Assembly (NCBI GenBank): GCA_035525225.1
Contig: DATLFA010000071.1
Span: 1-64,000, forward strand
DNA: 64,000 nt
Direction: 5' to 3'
Source: DATLFA01 sp035525225
GTDB lineage: Bacteria > Actinomycetota > Acidimicrobiia > Acidimicrobiales > WLNW01
Both the position numbers and the translations under genes were made by a program. This document shows positions 1 through 8,494 of the stretch, piece after piece. Within the stretch, counting starts at the first letter, position 1. Each line of letters begins with the position of its first letter. Below the pieces are notes generated by a model. That model made no database searches and was not told where the DNA came from. It saw only the letters and a list, made by a program, of their open reading frames with translations.

Positions 1-409
1 CGAAGAACCGACACAGCAATCGTGTCGCTCTCGATACCGAGTCCGTGTCGCTGCTGCGTGATCACCGAAACGGATGCCCCGAGGCCGAAACCGAGTCGTT
101 TGTGTTTTGCACCGATGACAACGGGCGAAAACCGTGGCGTCCGAACTGGGTGACCAAGGAGTTCATTCGCTACCGCCGCACCGCGGACATCGGCGCGTTC
201 CGTTTGCATGATCTTCGCCATTCATGGCCACCGCGATGCTGGCCCGCGGCGTCCCGGTGGTGACGGTCTCCGAGCGTCTCGGTCACGCCCGCGCCTCAAC
301 AACACTGAACGTCTACGCCCACAGCATTCCCGGCGCCGACCGAGACGCGGCGGACGTCATTGCATCCCTTCTGCGCGATTCGGGCGAGCCGTCCATGGTG
401 ACGCGGTGA
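1..409 (+). pseudogene. tyrosine recombinase (integrase), C-terminal part, frameshifted
   Basis: This is the catalytic C-terminus of a phage-type integrase whose start lies left of the window. The frame starting at base 3 reads KNRHSNRVALDTES and runs to the FRLHDLRHS motif. The continuation MATAMLARGVPVVTVSERLG, with the LGHARASTTLNVYAH tyrosine motif, is in another frame from 224. The intact integrase at 1938-3089 has CATTTCATGG where this copy has CATTCATGG near 220, so one T is missing. The His-x-x-Arg and Tyr motifs are otherwise kept. It is either decayed or carries a sequencing error. It probably belonged to an older element in the same integration site. Confidence 0.8.
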
Positions 410-413
410 TGCG

Positions 414-896
414 ATGACGACACCGACGGGGCCGGGTCGGCGCAAAGCGCGACTGATTCGTGACGAGCCCTTAGCCGGGGACGCGTTGGTCGTGTTGCGC
501 GCGGCGGCGGCCGACCGCTCACGCACACTGCGCAACGCCATCGCTGACGCGACGGAGTCCGGGCTGACCTACGTGATCGTGCGCGCTGACGGCACCCGCG
601 AAGTGCTCTACGGTCTCTCCGTATTCGCGCAGCGCAGCGACCGCACCGTTGCCGACACGTTGCGGACCTTCACGTGGGCGCCGCACTTCCTGCGGTTCAC
701 CGCGGGAGAGATCCGCGCTGGCGGGTTCGAGTTGTTCGCGACTGGAGCGAATCCTGATCACTACGACATCGCGGTGCTGCCAGGCCGCAGCGAACACGAC
801 CCGACCCCGACGCCTGCCGAGCTGCTCGAAGCCGTGGACCACCTGCTGGCGATCGCAGGCCAGCTCCATCCCAACCCCGCCTACACTGCGTCTTGA
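414..896 (+). CDS. hypothetical protein of an integrative element
   Basis: I do not recognise this 160-residue protein. It starts at ATG 414, five bases after the integrase remnant stops. It has a basic N-terminus, then a globular segment with alternating hydrophobic strands (TYVIVRADGTREVLYGLSVF) and an acidic, proline-rich tail. It has no signal peptide or membrane segment. It is followed by two paralogous small genes in the same direction and sits between an integrase remnant and a tRNA-derived attachment repeat. Its codon use resembles coding sequence of this genome. Function unknown; cargo of a mobile element is an inference from position. Confidence 0.55.
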   Translation: MTTPTGPGRRKARLIRDEPLAGDALVVLRAAAADRSRTLRNAIADATESGLTYVIVRADGTREVLYGLSVFAQRSDRTVADTLRTFTWAPHFLRFTAGEIRAGGFELFATGANPDHYDIAVLPGRSEHDPTPTPAELLEAVDHLLAIAGQLHPNPAYTAS

Positions 897-916
897 GGAT
901 CAGCGGAGAAGAACCA

Positions 917-1276
917 ATGAAGCCCCTGCACGGCACCTGGACCGTCACGACCGTCGACCCACAAGACGTTGAGCGGCTGGCGACGCAGCACACACCCGAT
1001 GCGCTCGCAGTCGAGCTCGGCGTCGATTTGGTCGCGGACCCCAACCGGGAAGATGACGCCGGTTATATCTGGACCCGCCTACACACCGCACGCGATGTGC
1101 GAGTAGTCACTCCCGGATCCGCGGTCGTGATCGGCAGCGATCTCGGGGAGTGGGTTGCCAAAGTGATCGCGTGGGACTTCGAAGTCAGCGACGACGATCC
1201 GATCGTCACCCTCGAACTTGTCCCACTGAGCCCCGCTGCGCTCGCCGCTGCGCTTGCGCGCCACAACGCAGCCTGA
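917..1276 (+). CDS. hypothetical protein, repeated ~120-residue family, copy 1
   Basis: This 119-residue soluble protein has no recognised function. I chose ATG 917 because a GGAGAA ribosome-binding sequence lies just upstream (905-910). The family signature is a central TPGSAVVIGSDLGEW segment followed by KVIAWDFEVSDDDPIV near the C-terminus. At least four other copies or fragments lie at 1293-1658, 4203-4567, 13317-13412 and 14279-14459, all beside integrase genes or attachment repeats. The copy is intact and about half identical to its neighbour. The acidic SDDDP motif and predicted strands suggest a compact beta domain, but no catalytic residues can be named. Confidence 0.6.
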   Translation: MKPLHGTWTVTTVDPQDVERLATQHTPDALAVELGVDLVADPNREDDAGYIWTRLHTARDVRVVTPGSAVVIGSDLGEWVAKVIAWDFEVSDDDPIVTLELVPLSPAALAAALARHNAA

Positions 1277-1292
1277 TCTCGAATCAAGCGCG

Positions 1293-1658
1293 ATGACGAT
1301 GACATCGTCTAGTCCGTGGCATGTCGATCGAGTCGCCCCTGAAGTCGTCGAGCGCCTCGCACAAGCGCACGAGCCAGACCCCAAAGCAGTCGCCGCAGGC
1401 GTCGACATCATCAGCGACCCGCATCGCGTCGACGACGACGGCTTCAACTGGACACGGCTGCACCACGCCTGCAACGTCGCCGATGTCGTGCCCGGGGCGG
1501 CCGTCGTTGTCGGCTCCGTGATAGGGGAATACCTCGCAAAGGTGATTGCGTGGGACTTCGAAGTCAGCGACGACGATCCGATTGTCGTGCTCGAGTTACT
1601 GCCGATACGACCGAGCAAAGTACAAGGCGCTCTCGCACAACGCCCACCCACCGGGTAA
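1293..1658 (+). CDS. hypothetical protein, repeated ~120-residue family, copy 2
   Basis: This 121-residue paralogue of the preceding gene has no recognised function. ATG 1293 (MTMTSSSPWH) avoids a long overlap with copy 1; an in-frame start at 1254 would overlap it and is less likely. It shares the family core VIAWDFEVSDDDPIV and ends in a distinct tail, LPIRPSKVQ followed by ALAQR, also seen in the copies at 4203-4567 and 13317-13412. Its 3' end runs directly into the attachment repeat at 1673-1839, so this gene type marks the right-hand end of the element. An element-borne accessory role is inference. Confidence 0.6.
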   Translation: MTMTSSSPWHVDRVAPEVVERLAQAHEPDPKAVAAGVDIISDPHRVDDDGFNWTRLHHACNVADVVPGAAVVVGSVIGEYLAKVIAWDFEVSDDDPIVVLELLPIRPSKVQGALAQRPPTG

Positions 1659-1672
1659 GCGAAATCTGGGTT

Positions 1673-1839
1673 GCGATTTTTCCAACATCCTGCCAACACA
1701 ACGTGGGTTACTTTGAACCGCACACGACCGCAGCGCTGCGAAAAGTGCCGTGAAACCGGGCATTTGCGGTCCAGAAATGAGAACCAATCCCATTTGCCAA
1801 GGTGAGGGTCGCGGGTTCAAGTCCCGTCTTCCGCTCCAA
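1673..1839. repeat. attachment-site repeat, copy A
   Basis: This ~167-bp stretch is nearly identical to 13428-13593: I count two differences (GCTGCG/GCTGTG and one T in the run before TGCC). It contains TTCCAACATCC-TGCCAACACAACG followed by GAACCGCA, a conserved block, and finishes with the 3' half of tRNA-Gly. The similarity extends more weakly leftward into the end of the small paralogue gene. An integrase gene follows 100 bp downstream, the usual layout of an att site beside int. Confidence 0.8.
1794..1838 (+). other. tRNA-Gly(GCC) 3' half (attachment core)
   Basis: From TTGCCAA (anticodon loop with GCC) through the anticodon-stem 3' strand, variable loop, T arm (GCGGG-TTCAAGT-CCCGT) and acceptor strand CTTCCGC-T-CCA this matches the 3' half of a bacterial tRNA-Gly(GCC). 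The 5' half (acceptor GCGGAAG and D arm) is absent upstream, so it is not a functional tRNA gene but the crossover segment left by integrase-mediated insertion. Confidence 0.8.
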
Positions 1840-1886
1840 GAATCCCTGATAAGAGGCAGTGCGGCAGCGCGTGGGGCGCTTGGTGT

Positions 1887-1915
1887 TGCCCATCATGCCC
1901 ATCGGTTTGCCCATC
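1887..1915. repeat. three direct repeats TGCCCATC (probable integrase arm sites)
   Basis: TGCCCATC occurs at 1887, 1896 and 1908, between the attachment core and the integrase start. The corresponding place after the second attachment repeat has one exact and two degenerate copies (13635, 13646, 13657). Position and repetition fit arm-type binding sites for the tyrosine recombinase; this is inference. Confidence 0.5.
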
Positions 1916-1937
1916 AAGTCCGTTGGTTTTCGGGCCG

Positions 1938-3089
1938 ATGTCTTGGGTCATGCAGGGTTCGATACGTCAGCGCAGTGCGGGTTCGTGGGAGTTACGGGTT
2001 TTCGTCGGGGTCGATCCCGAGACGAAGCGGCGCCGCTACCGGTCGGTGACGGTGCGCGGCAGTCGTGCGGACGCGCAGCGTGAGCTCGATGTCATGGTGG
2101 CCTCGACATGTTCGGTCCGCGAGGTTGGGTTGCGTTCCTCGATGAGCGAGTTGTTGGAGGCGTGGTTCGCCATTGCGTCGACGAGTTGGGCGCCGACGAC
2201 GATCCGCCAGACCCGTTCGGTGTTGAAGTGCTATCTCCATCCCCGTATCGGCGATGTGGCGGTGGGGGATCTGACGCCAGCGGCGATCGACGCCATGTAC
2301 GCGGCGCTGTATCGCGGCGGCGGCATGCGTGGTCAGCCGCTGTCGGCGGGGACGTTGGCTCGGGTACATGTCGTGTTGCGCGCCGCGTTGGGCCAAGCGC
2401 AGCGTTGGGGGTGGATCTGGGACAACCCGGCTGAGCGTGCGCATCGCATTGTCAGCGTCGCCCCTGAGCTGACACCTCCCACGCCTGACGAAGTGCGTGT
2501 GTTACTGGATCATGTTCACAGTCGGGATCCGGCGCTGCATACGTTCGTGGTCGTGGCCGCGTTCAGCGGCGGTCGTCGCTCGCAGTTGTTGGGCTTGCGG
2601 TGGCGCAACGTGGACTTCGATCATGGCCGTCTATCGTTTTGCGCGGGTTGGGTGGAAGGCCCCGAAGGGCCGGTCCTCACCGCTACCAAGACGAAACGGC
2701 GCCACGTCGTCGACCTCGACGCGGGCAGCATCGAGGTGCTCGTCGACCACGCGCAACGTTGCCGCACTGCCAACGCCGGGGTATTGAACCCGGATGGTTT
2801 CGTGTTCAGCGACGACGCCGACGGTGCGGCGGCGTGGAAACCGAACCGGGCCACCAAAGCATTCGGACGACTCCGAGCCGACGCGGGCTTACGCCATTTC
2901 CGTCTGCACGATCTCCGACATTTCATGGCCACACAGATGCTCGAAGCCGGCGTGCCATTACCCGTCGTGTCACGACGATTGGATCATCGGCGCGTCTCGA
3001 CCACCCTCGACCGTTACGCCCACGCGGTGCCCGGCGGCGACGCGGCCGCCGCGCAAACGCTGTGGCGGATCGTGCAACAGGCGAGCTGA
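1938..3089 (+). CDS. tyrosine recombinase / site-specific integrase
   Basis: This complete 383-residue phage-type integrase would excise and insert the element at the tRNA-Gly site. It has an N-terminal AP2-like/arm-binding region (about 10-45), a SAM-like core-binding domain (65-165) and a C-terminal catalytic domain. The catalytic set is present: Arg213/214 in GGRRSQLLGLRW, a Lys at about 251 in TKTKRRHVVDL, His324-x-x-Arg327 in HDLRH, His350 in LDHRRVS and Tyr360 in DRYAH. ATG 1938 was chosen; 1923 (TTG) and 1950 (ATG) are possible, and no strong ribosome-binding site decides. It lies 100 bp downstream of the attachment repeat and is the only intact integrase here. Confidence 0.93.
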   Translation: MSWVMQGSIRQRSAGSWELRVFVGVDPETKRRRYRSVTVRGSRADAQRELDVMVASTCSVREVGLRSSMSELLEAWFAIASTSWAPTTIRQTRSVLKCYLHPRIGDVAVGDLTPAAIDAMYAALYRGGGMRGQPLSAGTLARVHVVLRAALGQAQRWGWIWDNPAERAHRIVSVAPELTPPTPDEVRVLLDHVHSRDPALHTFVVVAAFSGGRRSQLLGLRWRNVDFDHGRLSFCAGWVEGPEGPVLTATKTKRRHVVDLDAGSIEVLVDHAQRCRTANAGVLNPDGFVFSDDADGAAAWKPNRATKAFGRLRADAGLRHFRLHDLRHFMATQMLEAGVPLPVVSRRLDHRRVSTTLDRYAHAVPGGDAAAAQTLWRIVQQAS

Positions 3090-3137
3090 CGCATGGGCGG
3101 TGGGCCGACGACGTGTGCGGCCGAAGTGATGGTTCGT

Positions 3138-3392
3138 TCAGGCGACGGCGTCGATGGTGTTCGCGAGTTGGAACTGGATCCAGACGCGGTTGGCGTCGCG
3201 TCGTGGGACTCGGGCTTTGCGCGCTTCGAGTTCGTCATCGCCGACGCGTATCCAGTCACCGGGCTGGGGGTCGAAGAAGGGGTCGTCGGCGCGTGGGCTT
3301 TGTGAGATCCAGCATTCGACGACGAGATCAGCGCCGACCTCGTTGGGGTCGTAACGCAAGTCGTAGTCCGGAACGCCGTCCATGGCGGTCAT
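3138..3392 (-). CDS. small hypothetical protein
   Basis: This 84-residue reading frame runs opposite to the integrase. The middle segment DPFFDPQPGDWIRVGDDE followed by basic residues looks like a small beta-barrel or SH3-like protein. A forward reading of the same DNA (3093-3305) looks less protein-like. It fills the gap between the integrase and the toxin-antitoxin operon, and its start (ATG 3392, or 3383) diverges from the toxin promoter. No function is recognised; a role as element cargo is inferred only from location. Confidence 0.5.
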   Translation of the reverse strand: MTAMDGVPDYDLRYDPNEVGADLVVECWISQSPRADDPFFDPQPGDWIRVGDDELEARKARVPRRDANRVWIQFQLANTIDAVA

Positions 3393-3436
3393 TGTAGGGC
3401 GCCCCGTTTGGACGAGCCGTCGAGATGGCGGGGCCT

Positions 3437-3480
3437 ATAAGCGCCAATATCACGTTGCAGTAATAGTTCGTTGGCGTTAT
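3437..3480 (+). promoter_or_regulatory. putative operator of the HigBA-like operon
   Basis: An inverted repeat, ATAAGCGCCAA (3437-3447) and TTGGCGTTAT (3471-3480), matches apart from one extra G. It ends ten bases before the toxin start and overlaps a TATAAG-like box. Antitoxins of the HigA type usually repress their own promoter at such palindromes; binding here is inference. Confidence 0.5.
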
Positions 3481-3489
3481 CCTAGGTCG

Positions 3490-3849
3490 GTGTGGGAAGT
3501 GTTGTACACCGATCAGTTCGAGGCATGGTGGGACGAGCTGAGCGACGCGCAGCAAGATGCGCTCGATGCGCGGGTACGTCTGCTTGCGGAGTTCGGTCCG
3601 AGATTGGGTCGTCCTGCGGTCGATCGCATCGCGACGTCGCGGCATCACAACATGAAAGAGCTGCGAGCGTCGAGCGACGGCACACTGCGAGTGTTGTTCG
3701 CGTTCGATCCGTTGCGCCAAGCGATCCTGTTGATCGGCGGCGATAAGGCCGGTGACTGGAATGCGTGGTACGTACGAATGGTCCCGGTAGCTGATGACCT
3801 CCTCGATGAGTATCTCGAGGAACTCGATCAGGGCAAAGGAAGTGTGTGA
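3490..3849 (+). CDS. HigB/RelE-like toxin (Gp49 family)
   Basis: This 119-residue toxin of the RelE superfamily, phage Gp49/HigB branch, is probably a ribosome-dependent mRNA interferase. GTG 3490 gives the family-typical start WEVLYTDQFEAWWDEL; earlier in-frame starts add a non-homologous leader. The body shows the usual HNMKELR and LRVLFAFDPLRQAILLIGGDKAGD motifs, and the length is normal. The stop overlaps the antitoxin ATG (TGATG), so translation is coupled. The toxin-first order is typical of higBA. It sits inside the element with Wadjet genes, where it may stabilise the island. Confidence 0.88.
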   Translation: MWEVLYTDQFEAWWDELSDAQQDALDARVRLLAEFGPRLGRPAVDRIATSRHHNMKELRASSDGTLRVLFAFDPLRQAILLIGGDKAGDWNAWYVRMVPVADDLLDEYLEELDQGKGSV

Positions 3850-4169
3850 TGGCGAAACTGAAGAACTATCGGCGGCTGCAAGCCGACATCGACCGCGACC
3901 CCGCCCGTCGCGCTCGAGTCGACGCAGAGCGCGCCGCCGCGCTGCGTGAGCAACTCGAGTACTCGCTCGCGGAGCTGAGGCGGGCCCGCGAGATCACCCA
4001 GGAAGCGCTCGCCGAGGCCCTCGACACGACGCAGTCGGGTGTGTCGCGTCTCGAGCATCAACACGATCTGCACCTCTCGACATTGCTGCGCTACGTGGAA
4101 GCACTAGGTGGACGAGTCGAGATCACCGCCGTGTTCGACGACGAGCGCCTGTCGATCGCACCCAACTGA
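3849..4169 (+). CDS. HigA-like XRE antitoxin
   Basis: This 106-residue DNA-binding antitoxin would neutralise the upstream toxin and repress the operon. The first ~40 residues form a basic/acidic helix. The XRE helix-turn-helix follows at about 48-90: REITQEALAEALDTTQSGVS with the recognition helix, then SRLEH. ATG 3849 overlaps the toxin stop by one base. The upstream inverted repeat at 3437-3480 is a candidate binding site. The length and domain layout are normal for the type that follows Gp49-like toxins. Confidence 0.88.
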   Translation: MAKLKNYRRLQADIDRDPARRARVDAERAAALREQLEYSLAELRRAREITQEALAEALDTTQSGVSRLEHQHDLHLSTLLRYVEALGGRVEITAVFDDERLSIAPN

Positions 4170-4202
4170 TCAGGCGAACAGCGGACCGCCGGAGGTAACT
4201 CA

Positions 4203-4567
4203 TTGACCCTTGACGCAACGTGGACCGTTACCAACGTCGACGCGCAAACCGTTGAACACCTGGCGTCGCAGCACACGCCCGACGCACAGGCAGTCGAACT
4301 CGGCGTCGATCTGATTCGGATCCCCACCGAGAAGACGACGCCGGCAACATCTGGGCCCGCCTACACACCGCACGCGACGTCCGCTTGGTCACGCCCGGAT
4401 CAGCGGTCGTGATCGGCAGCGCACTTGGAAAGTGGATTACCAAAGTGATCGCCTGGGACTTCGAAGTCAGCGATGACGATCCGATCGTCGTGCTCGAACT
4501 CTTGCCGATACGACCGAGCAAAGTACAAGCCGCTCTCGCACAGCGCCTAACCCCTGACGCTAGGTAG
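4203..4567 (+). pseudogene. repeated ~120-residue family, copy 3, frameshifted
   Basis: A TTG start at 4203 follows a good GGAGGT site (4191-4196). The first part (MTLDATWTVTNVDAQTVEHL) and the second part (TPGSAVVIGSALGKW, then VIAWDFEVSDDDPIVVLELL) both align with the intact copies at 917-1276 and 1293-1658 but lie in different frames. Comparison with copy 1 (CCCAACCGGGAAG against CCCACCGAGAAG) shows one base missing near 4325. It lies between the toxin-antitoxin pair and the Wadjet operon. The product would be truncated after about 40 native residues unless this is a sequencing error. Confidence 0.7.
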
Positions 4568-4600
4568 CGATGTCGAACCGTCCAGCGCAGTGCGATTCTG

Positions 4601-5812
4601 TCAACTTCTGAGCAGTAGGTCGAGTAGTCGTTCTTGGTGTACGACGCGCCGTCCTTGATCAAATGTGCGTTGCAGCGTCGGGTCCCACGGGGTGGCGGGC
4701 GCGGCCGCGTCGTCGATGGGGAGCGTCACGTCCGCTTCGTCGGCGGCGTTGAGTGCGTCGAGATAGTCGATCGAGGTCATCCGCCACGGCCTCAGGCCGA
4801 GTGCGTGCATGCGAGCGCAGATCGCGAGACCGGCGGCATCGTAGTCACCGTGATAGCGAATGCTCGCGCCTTGATCGAGCAACTGCAGGAGCAGCAAGCG
4901 CACGGCGCTCGAGGGATTGCCGTTGGTCGCGATGACGGCGATGACACTGCGGCGTTGGGCCGCGGCCTCGACGATGCGCGGGTTCTCGACTACGAGAACA
5001 TCAGCGCCCGGCGCAACGGCCAGCGGATGTTCGCGCAACGCGAATTGCGAGAGATGCAGCGGTACGCCGAGGTCGGTCGAGGCCGACACGATTCGGCTCA
5101 GACTGCACTCTCGCGCGAACGGCATCGCCCATGTGAGCGCGGGCGCCGAGGTGAGGTCGAGGTGCACGCTTGCGTACTTCCAGACTTCTTGGCGTCGGTC
5201 GGCTTCGTAGCGGTAGCCGAGCGCCCGGCTTGTAGCTGCTTCGAGTCGCGTCCCCGTATCGAGCGCGTGCGCGTCGCCGAAGAGTTCTGCTGCGAGATCG
5301 ACGCGACTGATTGATGTGGGTAACTGCGACGTGGAAACCCTGTCGAGCTGATCGAGCACGCGGCGAACTTTGTTGACAATCGCGACCGCCGCGTGTGCGT
5401 CGAGTCCGCGTAGCACGCCGGCGCGTATGACATCGTCGATCCATCGGGGAGCCCACTCGTCGGGCCACGCACTGGCGGTGCCACGAGCCGAGGCGCGGGC
5501 GTCCTCCGCCGCTCGGCGTTCGACGCGGCGGCGTTCGGGTTCGGACGAAACGGGGAAACCGAGTTCACCGAGCGCATCGGCGAGCGATGTGCCGATCTCG
5601 AGCTCACAGAGCGCGTGTTCGAGGAGGGCGAGGTCGATTGTCGCGCCCGGCGCCTTGCCGATCAGTGCGGTCAGCGTTAGTCGAGACGCGGATGTCAATG
5701 GCGGTAGTTTGAGCCGCCCGAGGGGCGCGGTGCCGGTGCGTTCGAGCCGTCGGCGCACGAGCTCCCAGACCGGTCGAAGTTCATCCGCCCGCAAGGACGG
5801 CCGCTCGGTCAC
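4601..5812 (-). CDS. jetD: Wadjet JetD-like nuclease subunit (TIGR02679 type)
   Basis: This 403-residue protein is the fourth member of the TIGR02677-02680 neighbourhood. JetD proteins are topoisomerase VI A-like nucleases that cut plasmid DNA after loop extrusion by JetABC. The C-terminal Toprim-like domain shows a conserved Glu at 276 (VVENPRIVEA) and an Asp-x-Asp pair at 323/325 (HGDYDAAG). The N-terminal ~200 residues form the helical/winged part. GTG 5812 overlaps the JetB stop as GTGA; an adjacent GTG at 5815 is possible. It is the last gene of a four-gene operon with overlapping ends. Family assignment is by recognised motif and context. Confidence 0.85.
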   Translation of the reverse strand: MTERPSLRADELRPVWELVRRRLERTGTAPLGRLKLPPLTSASRLTLTALIGKAPGATIDLALLEHALCELEIGTSLADALGELGFPVSSEPERRRVERRAAEDARASARGTASAWPDEWAPRWIDDVIRAGVLRGLDAHAAVAIVNKVRRVLDQLDRVSTSQLPTSISRVDLAAELFGDAHALDTGTRLEAATSRALGYRYEADRRQEVWKYASVHLDLTSAPALTWAMPFARECSLSRIVSASTDLGVPLHLSQFALREHPLAVAPGADVLVVENPRIVEAAAQRRSVIAVIATNGNPSSAVRLLLLQLLDQGASIRYHGDYDAAGLAICARMHALGLRPWRMTSIDYLDALNAADEADVTLPIDDAAAPATPWDPTLQRTFDQGRRVVHQERLLDLLLRS

Positions 5813-6933
5813 CACAAGGCGTCCTGTGCCGAAGCTGGCTCCGCTTCGTCGCGCTCGAGAGGCGCGAACCGTGCCGCGCCAGCGAGTACACGAATTGCCG
5901 TCGGCTCGTCGATGCGTTCGGCCAAACGCTGCTCGACCAGTAAATCGATCGCTTGGCGAGCGAGGCGCTCCGGTGCGTTGACGAGGTCGTTCGCCCAGCG
6001 TTTCGCGTGTCGTGCCGCGAGAGCGGCGACGGTCTCGATTACGTCTGGCCACGGCGTCGTGGTGCGGTCGCGCAGTTCGTCGATGAGGAGGAGCGCGCAG
6101 TGCCCGACTGTGCCTCCGCTCGGGAATCGCCGCTCTGCCAACGAGCCACTCGGATCGATTGCCGCGACGCCCTCCGCTCGCGCTTCGAGGATGAGGCCGA
6201 ACATCTCGTCGAGGATGCGGTCCTCCTCGCCGAGCCGTCGCCGCAGTTCGCTCCACTCATCGTCGGTGAGATCCTCCCGGTAGATCACTGGTGTCTCGAC
6301 GAGACGGGCGCGGAGCCACTGCCGTGTGGAGGTGCGGCGCTCGGCGCGTCGAAGTAGTTCGTCGGCATCATCGACGCCGACAAGTGCGGGTAGTGGCATC
6401 AGGGTGATGCGATCGGGACGTACCTTCAATACCGCGTCGGCGCTGTCGTCGCCTGCGTAGGCATCGATGTGTGAGTGCAGTTCGACGGCCAGGCCGTGGT
6501 CGATCATCCACCGAAGCACGGTGACGAGCGCGCGTCGTTCGGTCGCGTCACCGCTGAGCACAATGTCCGCTTCGGCAGCCGCGGAGCGGATCTGATCGAC
6601 GAGATCGCGCAAGCTGATGATGGCCGGGCCGGCGGCGGTCGACGCCAGCACCAGTGCCAACAAGATGTACTCGAGTTGGTGAAAGGCGCGGTCGGTACTG
6701 GTTCGCAGCGCACGATGCTCGACGAGTACACCCGATTTGAACAAGCGTGCCGTGTCGGCGTCGAGGTGCAGTCGATATCCGAGGCGTTGGGTGAACCAGC
6801 GATCAAGGTCGCTGGCGTGGCGCCGGATGAGGCGGAACATCTCGGCGTCGTGCTCCGCGCAGGTGAACGGCTGCTGGATGAGATGACGGGCTGCATGCTG
6901 TCGCTCCAACGCGTCTTGCGGGTTATCCGACAT
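5809..6933 (-). CDS. jetB: Wadjet JetB-like subunit (TIGR02678/DUF2398 type)
   Basis: This 374-residue protein corresponds to the MukE-like (kite-type) subunit of a type II Wadjet condensin. The N-terminus DALERQHAARHLIQQPF, then RRHASDLDRWFTQRLGYRL with LHLDADTARLFK, is characteristic of the family. Winged-helix-like segments follow in the middle. The start overlaps the end of JetA by 11 bases and the stop overlaps JetD by four, so the three are probably co-translated. The length is typical. It should bridge the JetA subunit and the JetC ATPase; that role comes from the family, not from residues visible here. Confidence 0.85.
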   Translation of the reverse strand: MSDNPQDALERQHAARHLIQQPFTCAEHDAEMFRLIRRHASDLDRWFTQRLGYRLHLDADTARLFKSGVLVEHRALRTSTDRAFHQLEYILLALVLASTAAGPAIISLRDLVDQIRSAAAEADIVLSGDATERRALVTVLRWMIDHGLAVELHSHIDAYAGDDSADAVLKVRPDRITLMPLPALVGVDDADELLRRAERRTSTRQWLRARLVETPVIYREDLTDDEWSELRRRLGEEDRILDEMFGLILEARAEGVAAIDPSGSLAERRFPSGGTVGHCALLLIDELRDRTTTPWPDVIETVAALAARHAKRWANDLVNAPERLARQAIDLLVEQRLAERIDEPTAIRVLAGAARFAPLERDEAEPASAQDALW

Positions 6934-8494
6934 CGGGGACCCCGACGACCGCGGGTGGAGGAGTTGCGTCCGCTGCGGTGATTTCGACCTTCAGGTCGCG
7001 CAACGTCAGCGCGCCTTCACTGCAGGAAACGACGGTGTGATGTCCGAGCGTCCGTTCGATGGCGCAGCGAAGTTGACCGTCAATGGTGCTCGATCCAGAT
7101 GCGTTGACCGGTAAGTTGCGCAGCGCTTGCGCGAGTGCGTGTTGTAGGCGGGCGAAGGCGGCGCTGCTCAAAACTCGGTCTTGGAGGTCGGGCCCGTCGA
7201 GGAGTTCTGCGTCGACGCGGCGGCTGGCGGCGAGTTCCTGCTCGCGCCGCATGCGCAATAGCCGCGTCTGGGCGGTGCGGTCGGGGATGGGGGTCGCCCG
7301 GCCCCGGTTGGCGGTGTCGCCGCGTTCTCGGAGAGACAATGGCACCAGAGCGCGCGGTGCGTCGTGCCACGGCGTGGCTGTGCTCACGGGATCAGCGCCG
7401 TCTTCGGCGCGGACTCCCCAGTGGTTCGTCGCGTGAAGGCCAAACGCGGCGACCGCAATAAGGGGTGCGTTTTCGGGTGTGGCGTCGGCGAAGAAGCGCG
7501 CGAGTCGTAGGAAGTCGGCTCGCCTCGACGAGGCGTCGATGCCGACTCGCGAGAGTCGGGCCAGGTTGAGCGTCAGGGTGCGGATTGCGGAGATTGCCTC
7601 GCGTCCGAGCTTTTCGATGCGAGAGGGTCGGCCGGGTCGGGTGACGAACCAACCGAACAGATGCTCCCAATCGGCGTGCGTCGAGCCCGGGGCGCGAGTG
7701 ACGGTCACGGAGTCGGCGAGTCCGGCTTGCTCGACTCGGGCCGCCAGCCCGCGGTTGGCTCTCTCGATGATCGTGTCGAGTTTCGGCTCGAGTTCGGTGA
7801 GCAACAGTCCGATCGGACGTGAGGTGCGCTCGATCTCGTCGAGCCGCTCGGCGACATAGCCGACCAGGACTTCGGCGAAGAAGTTGAATTCGTCGGCAGA
7901 GAGGTCGTAGCGGCTCTGCCACTGGTTGATCGCGGCGAAGAACTGTGTGATCTCACTGGTGAAGGACTGATGTGGGTCGAAGACCTCGCGCACGAGATCG
8001 GCGAGGGCAACGCCATCGACCGCTGCTGCGTCGGCGGCGTCGAGGGCCCGCAGTGCGTCGAGCATGGTGCGGAGACGACCGGTCGAGACGTCGCGAACTT
8101 CGTCGACGCGGGTAAGTACGCCTTCGACGAGTGTGTGCACTTCTTGGCCGGCGCGGGTGATGAGGTAACGGTTTCGGCGTCGGTAGTAGTCGGCGATGCT
8201 CGTGGGGTGGCCGACCGACGACGACACCGTCAGGTTGCCCCATCGGCGCAGGCTCTCGAGCCGCTCGGCGACCATCGATGGATCATGGTCGCCGTCTATC
8301 GACGCGAGTTGCGCCGCGACTTCGTCGGGCGTGAACTCGGAGAAGAACGTGCCGGCGAACACGTCCATGATGGAGCGGTAGTCGCGCCACTCGTCGCCAT
8401 TGATGTAGCGGAAGAGTCGCCGGCCGGTTTCTTCCCGCTCGCCGATGAGTTCGAGCGTCTCGTGGACACCGTTCGAATCAGCTATGTCGCTCAT
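6923..8494 (-). CDS. jetA: Wadjet JetA-like subunit (TIGR02677/DUF2397 type)
   Basis: This 523-residue protein resembles the MukF-like kleisin of type II Wadjet. The N-terminal segment LFRYINGDEWRDYRSIMDVF and the later ADYYRRRNRYLITRAGQEV are family-like. A long helical middle (about 150-260) precedes the C-terminal arginine-rich half. ATG 8494 overlaps the JetC stop (ATGA), and the end overlaps JetB. As a kleisin it should connect the two JetC heads and bind JetB. No catalytic motif is expected. The operon order here (C, A, B, D) differs from the usual A, B, C, D. Confidence 0.85.
   Translation of the reverse strand: MSDIADSNGVHETLELIGEREETGRRLFRYINGDEWRDYRSIMDVFAGTFFSEFTPDEVAAQLASIDGDHDPSMVAERLESLRRWGNLTVSSSVGHPTSIADYYRRRNRYLITRAGQEVHTLVEGVLTRVDEVRDVSTGRLRTMLDALRALDAADAAAVDGVALADLVREVFDPHQSFTSEITQFFAAINQWQSRYDLSADEFNFFAEVLVGYVAERLDEIERTSRPIGLLLTELEPKLDTIIERANRGLAARVEQAGLADSVTVTRAPGSTHADWEHLFGWFVTRPGRPSRIEKLGREAISAIRTLTLNLARLSRVGIDASSRRADFLRLARFFADATPENAPLIAVAAFGLHATNHWGVRAEDGADPVSTATPWHDAPRALVPLSLRERGDTANRGRATPIPDRTAQTRLLRMRREQELAASRRVDAELLDGPDLQDRVLSSAAFARLQHALAQALRNLPVNASGSSTIDGQLRCAIERTLGHHTVVSCSEGALTLRDLKVEITAADATPPPAVVGVPDVG

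Noticed and set aside
1794..1838. A functional tRNA-Gly gene
   Set aside because: Only the anticodon loop and 3' half are present; no D arm or 5' acceptor strand lies upstream in either repeat.
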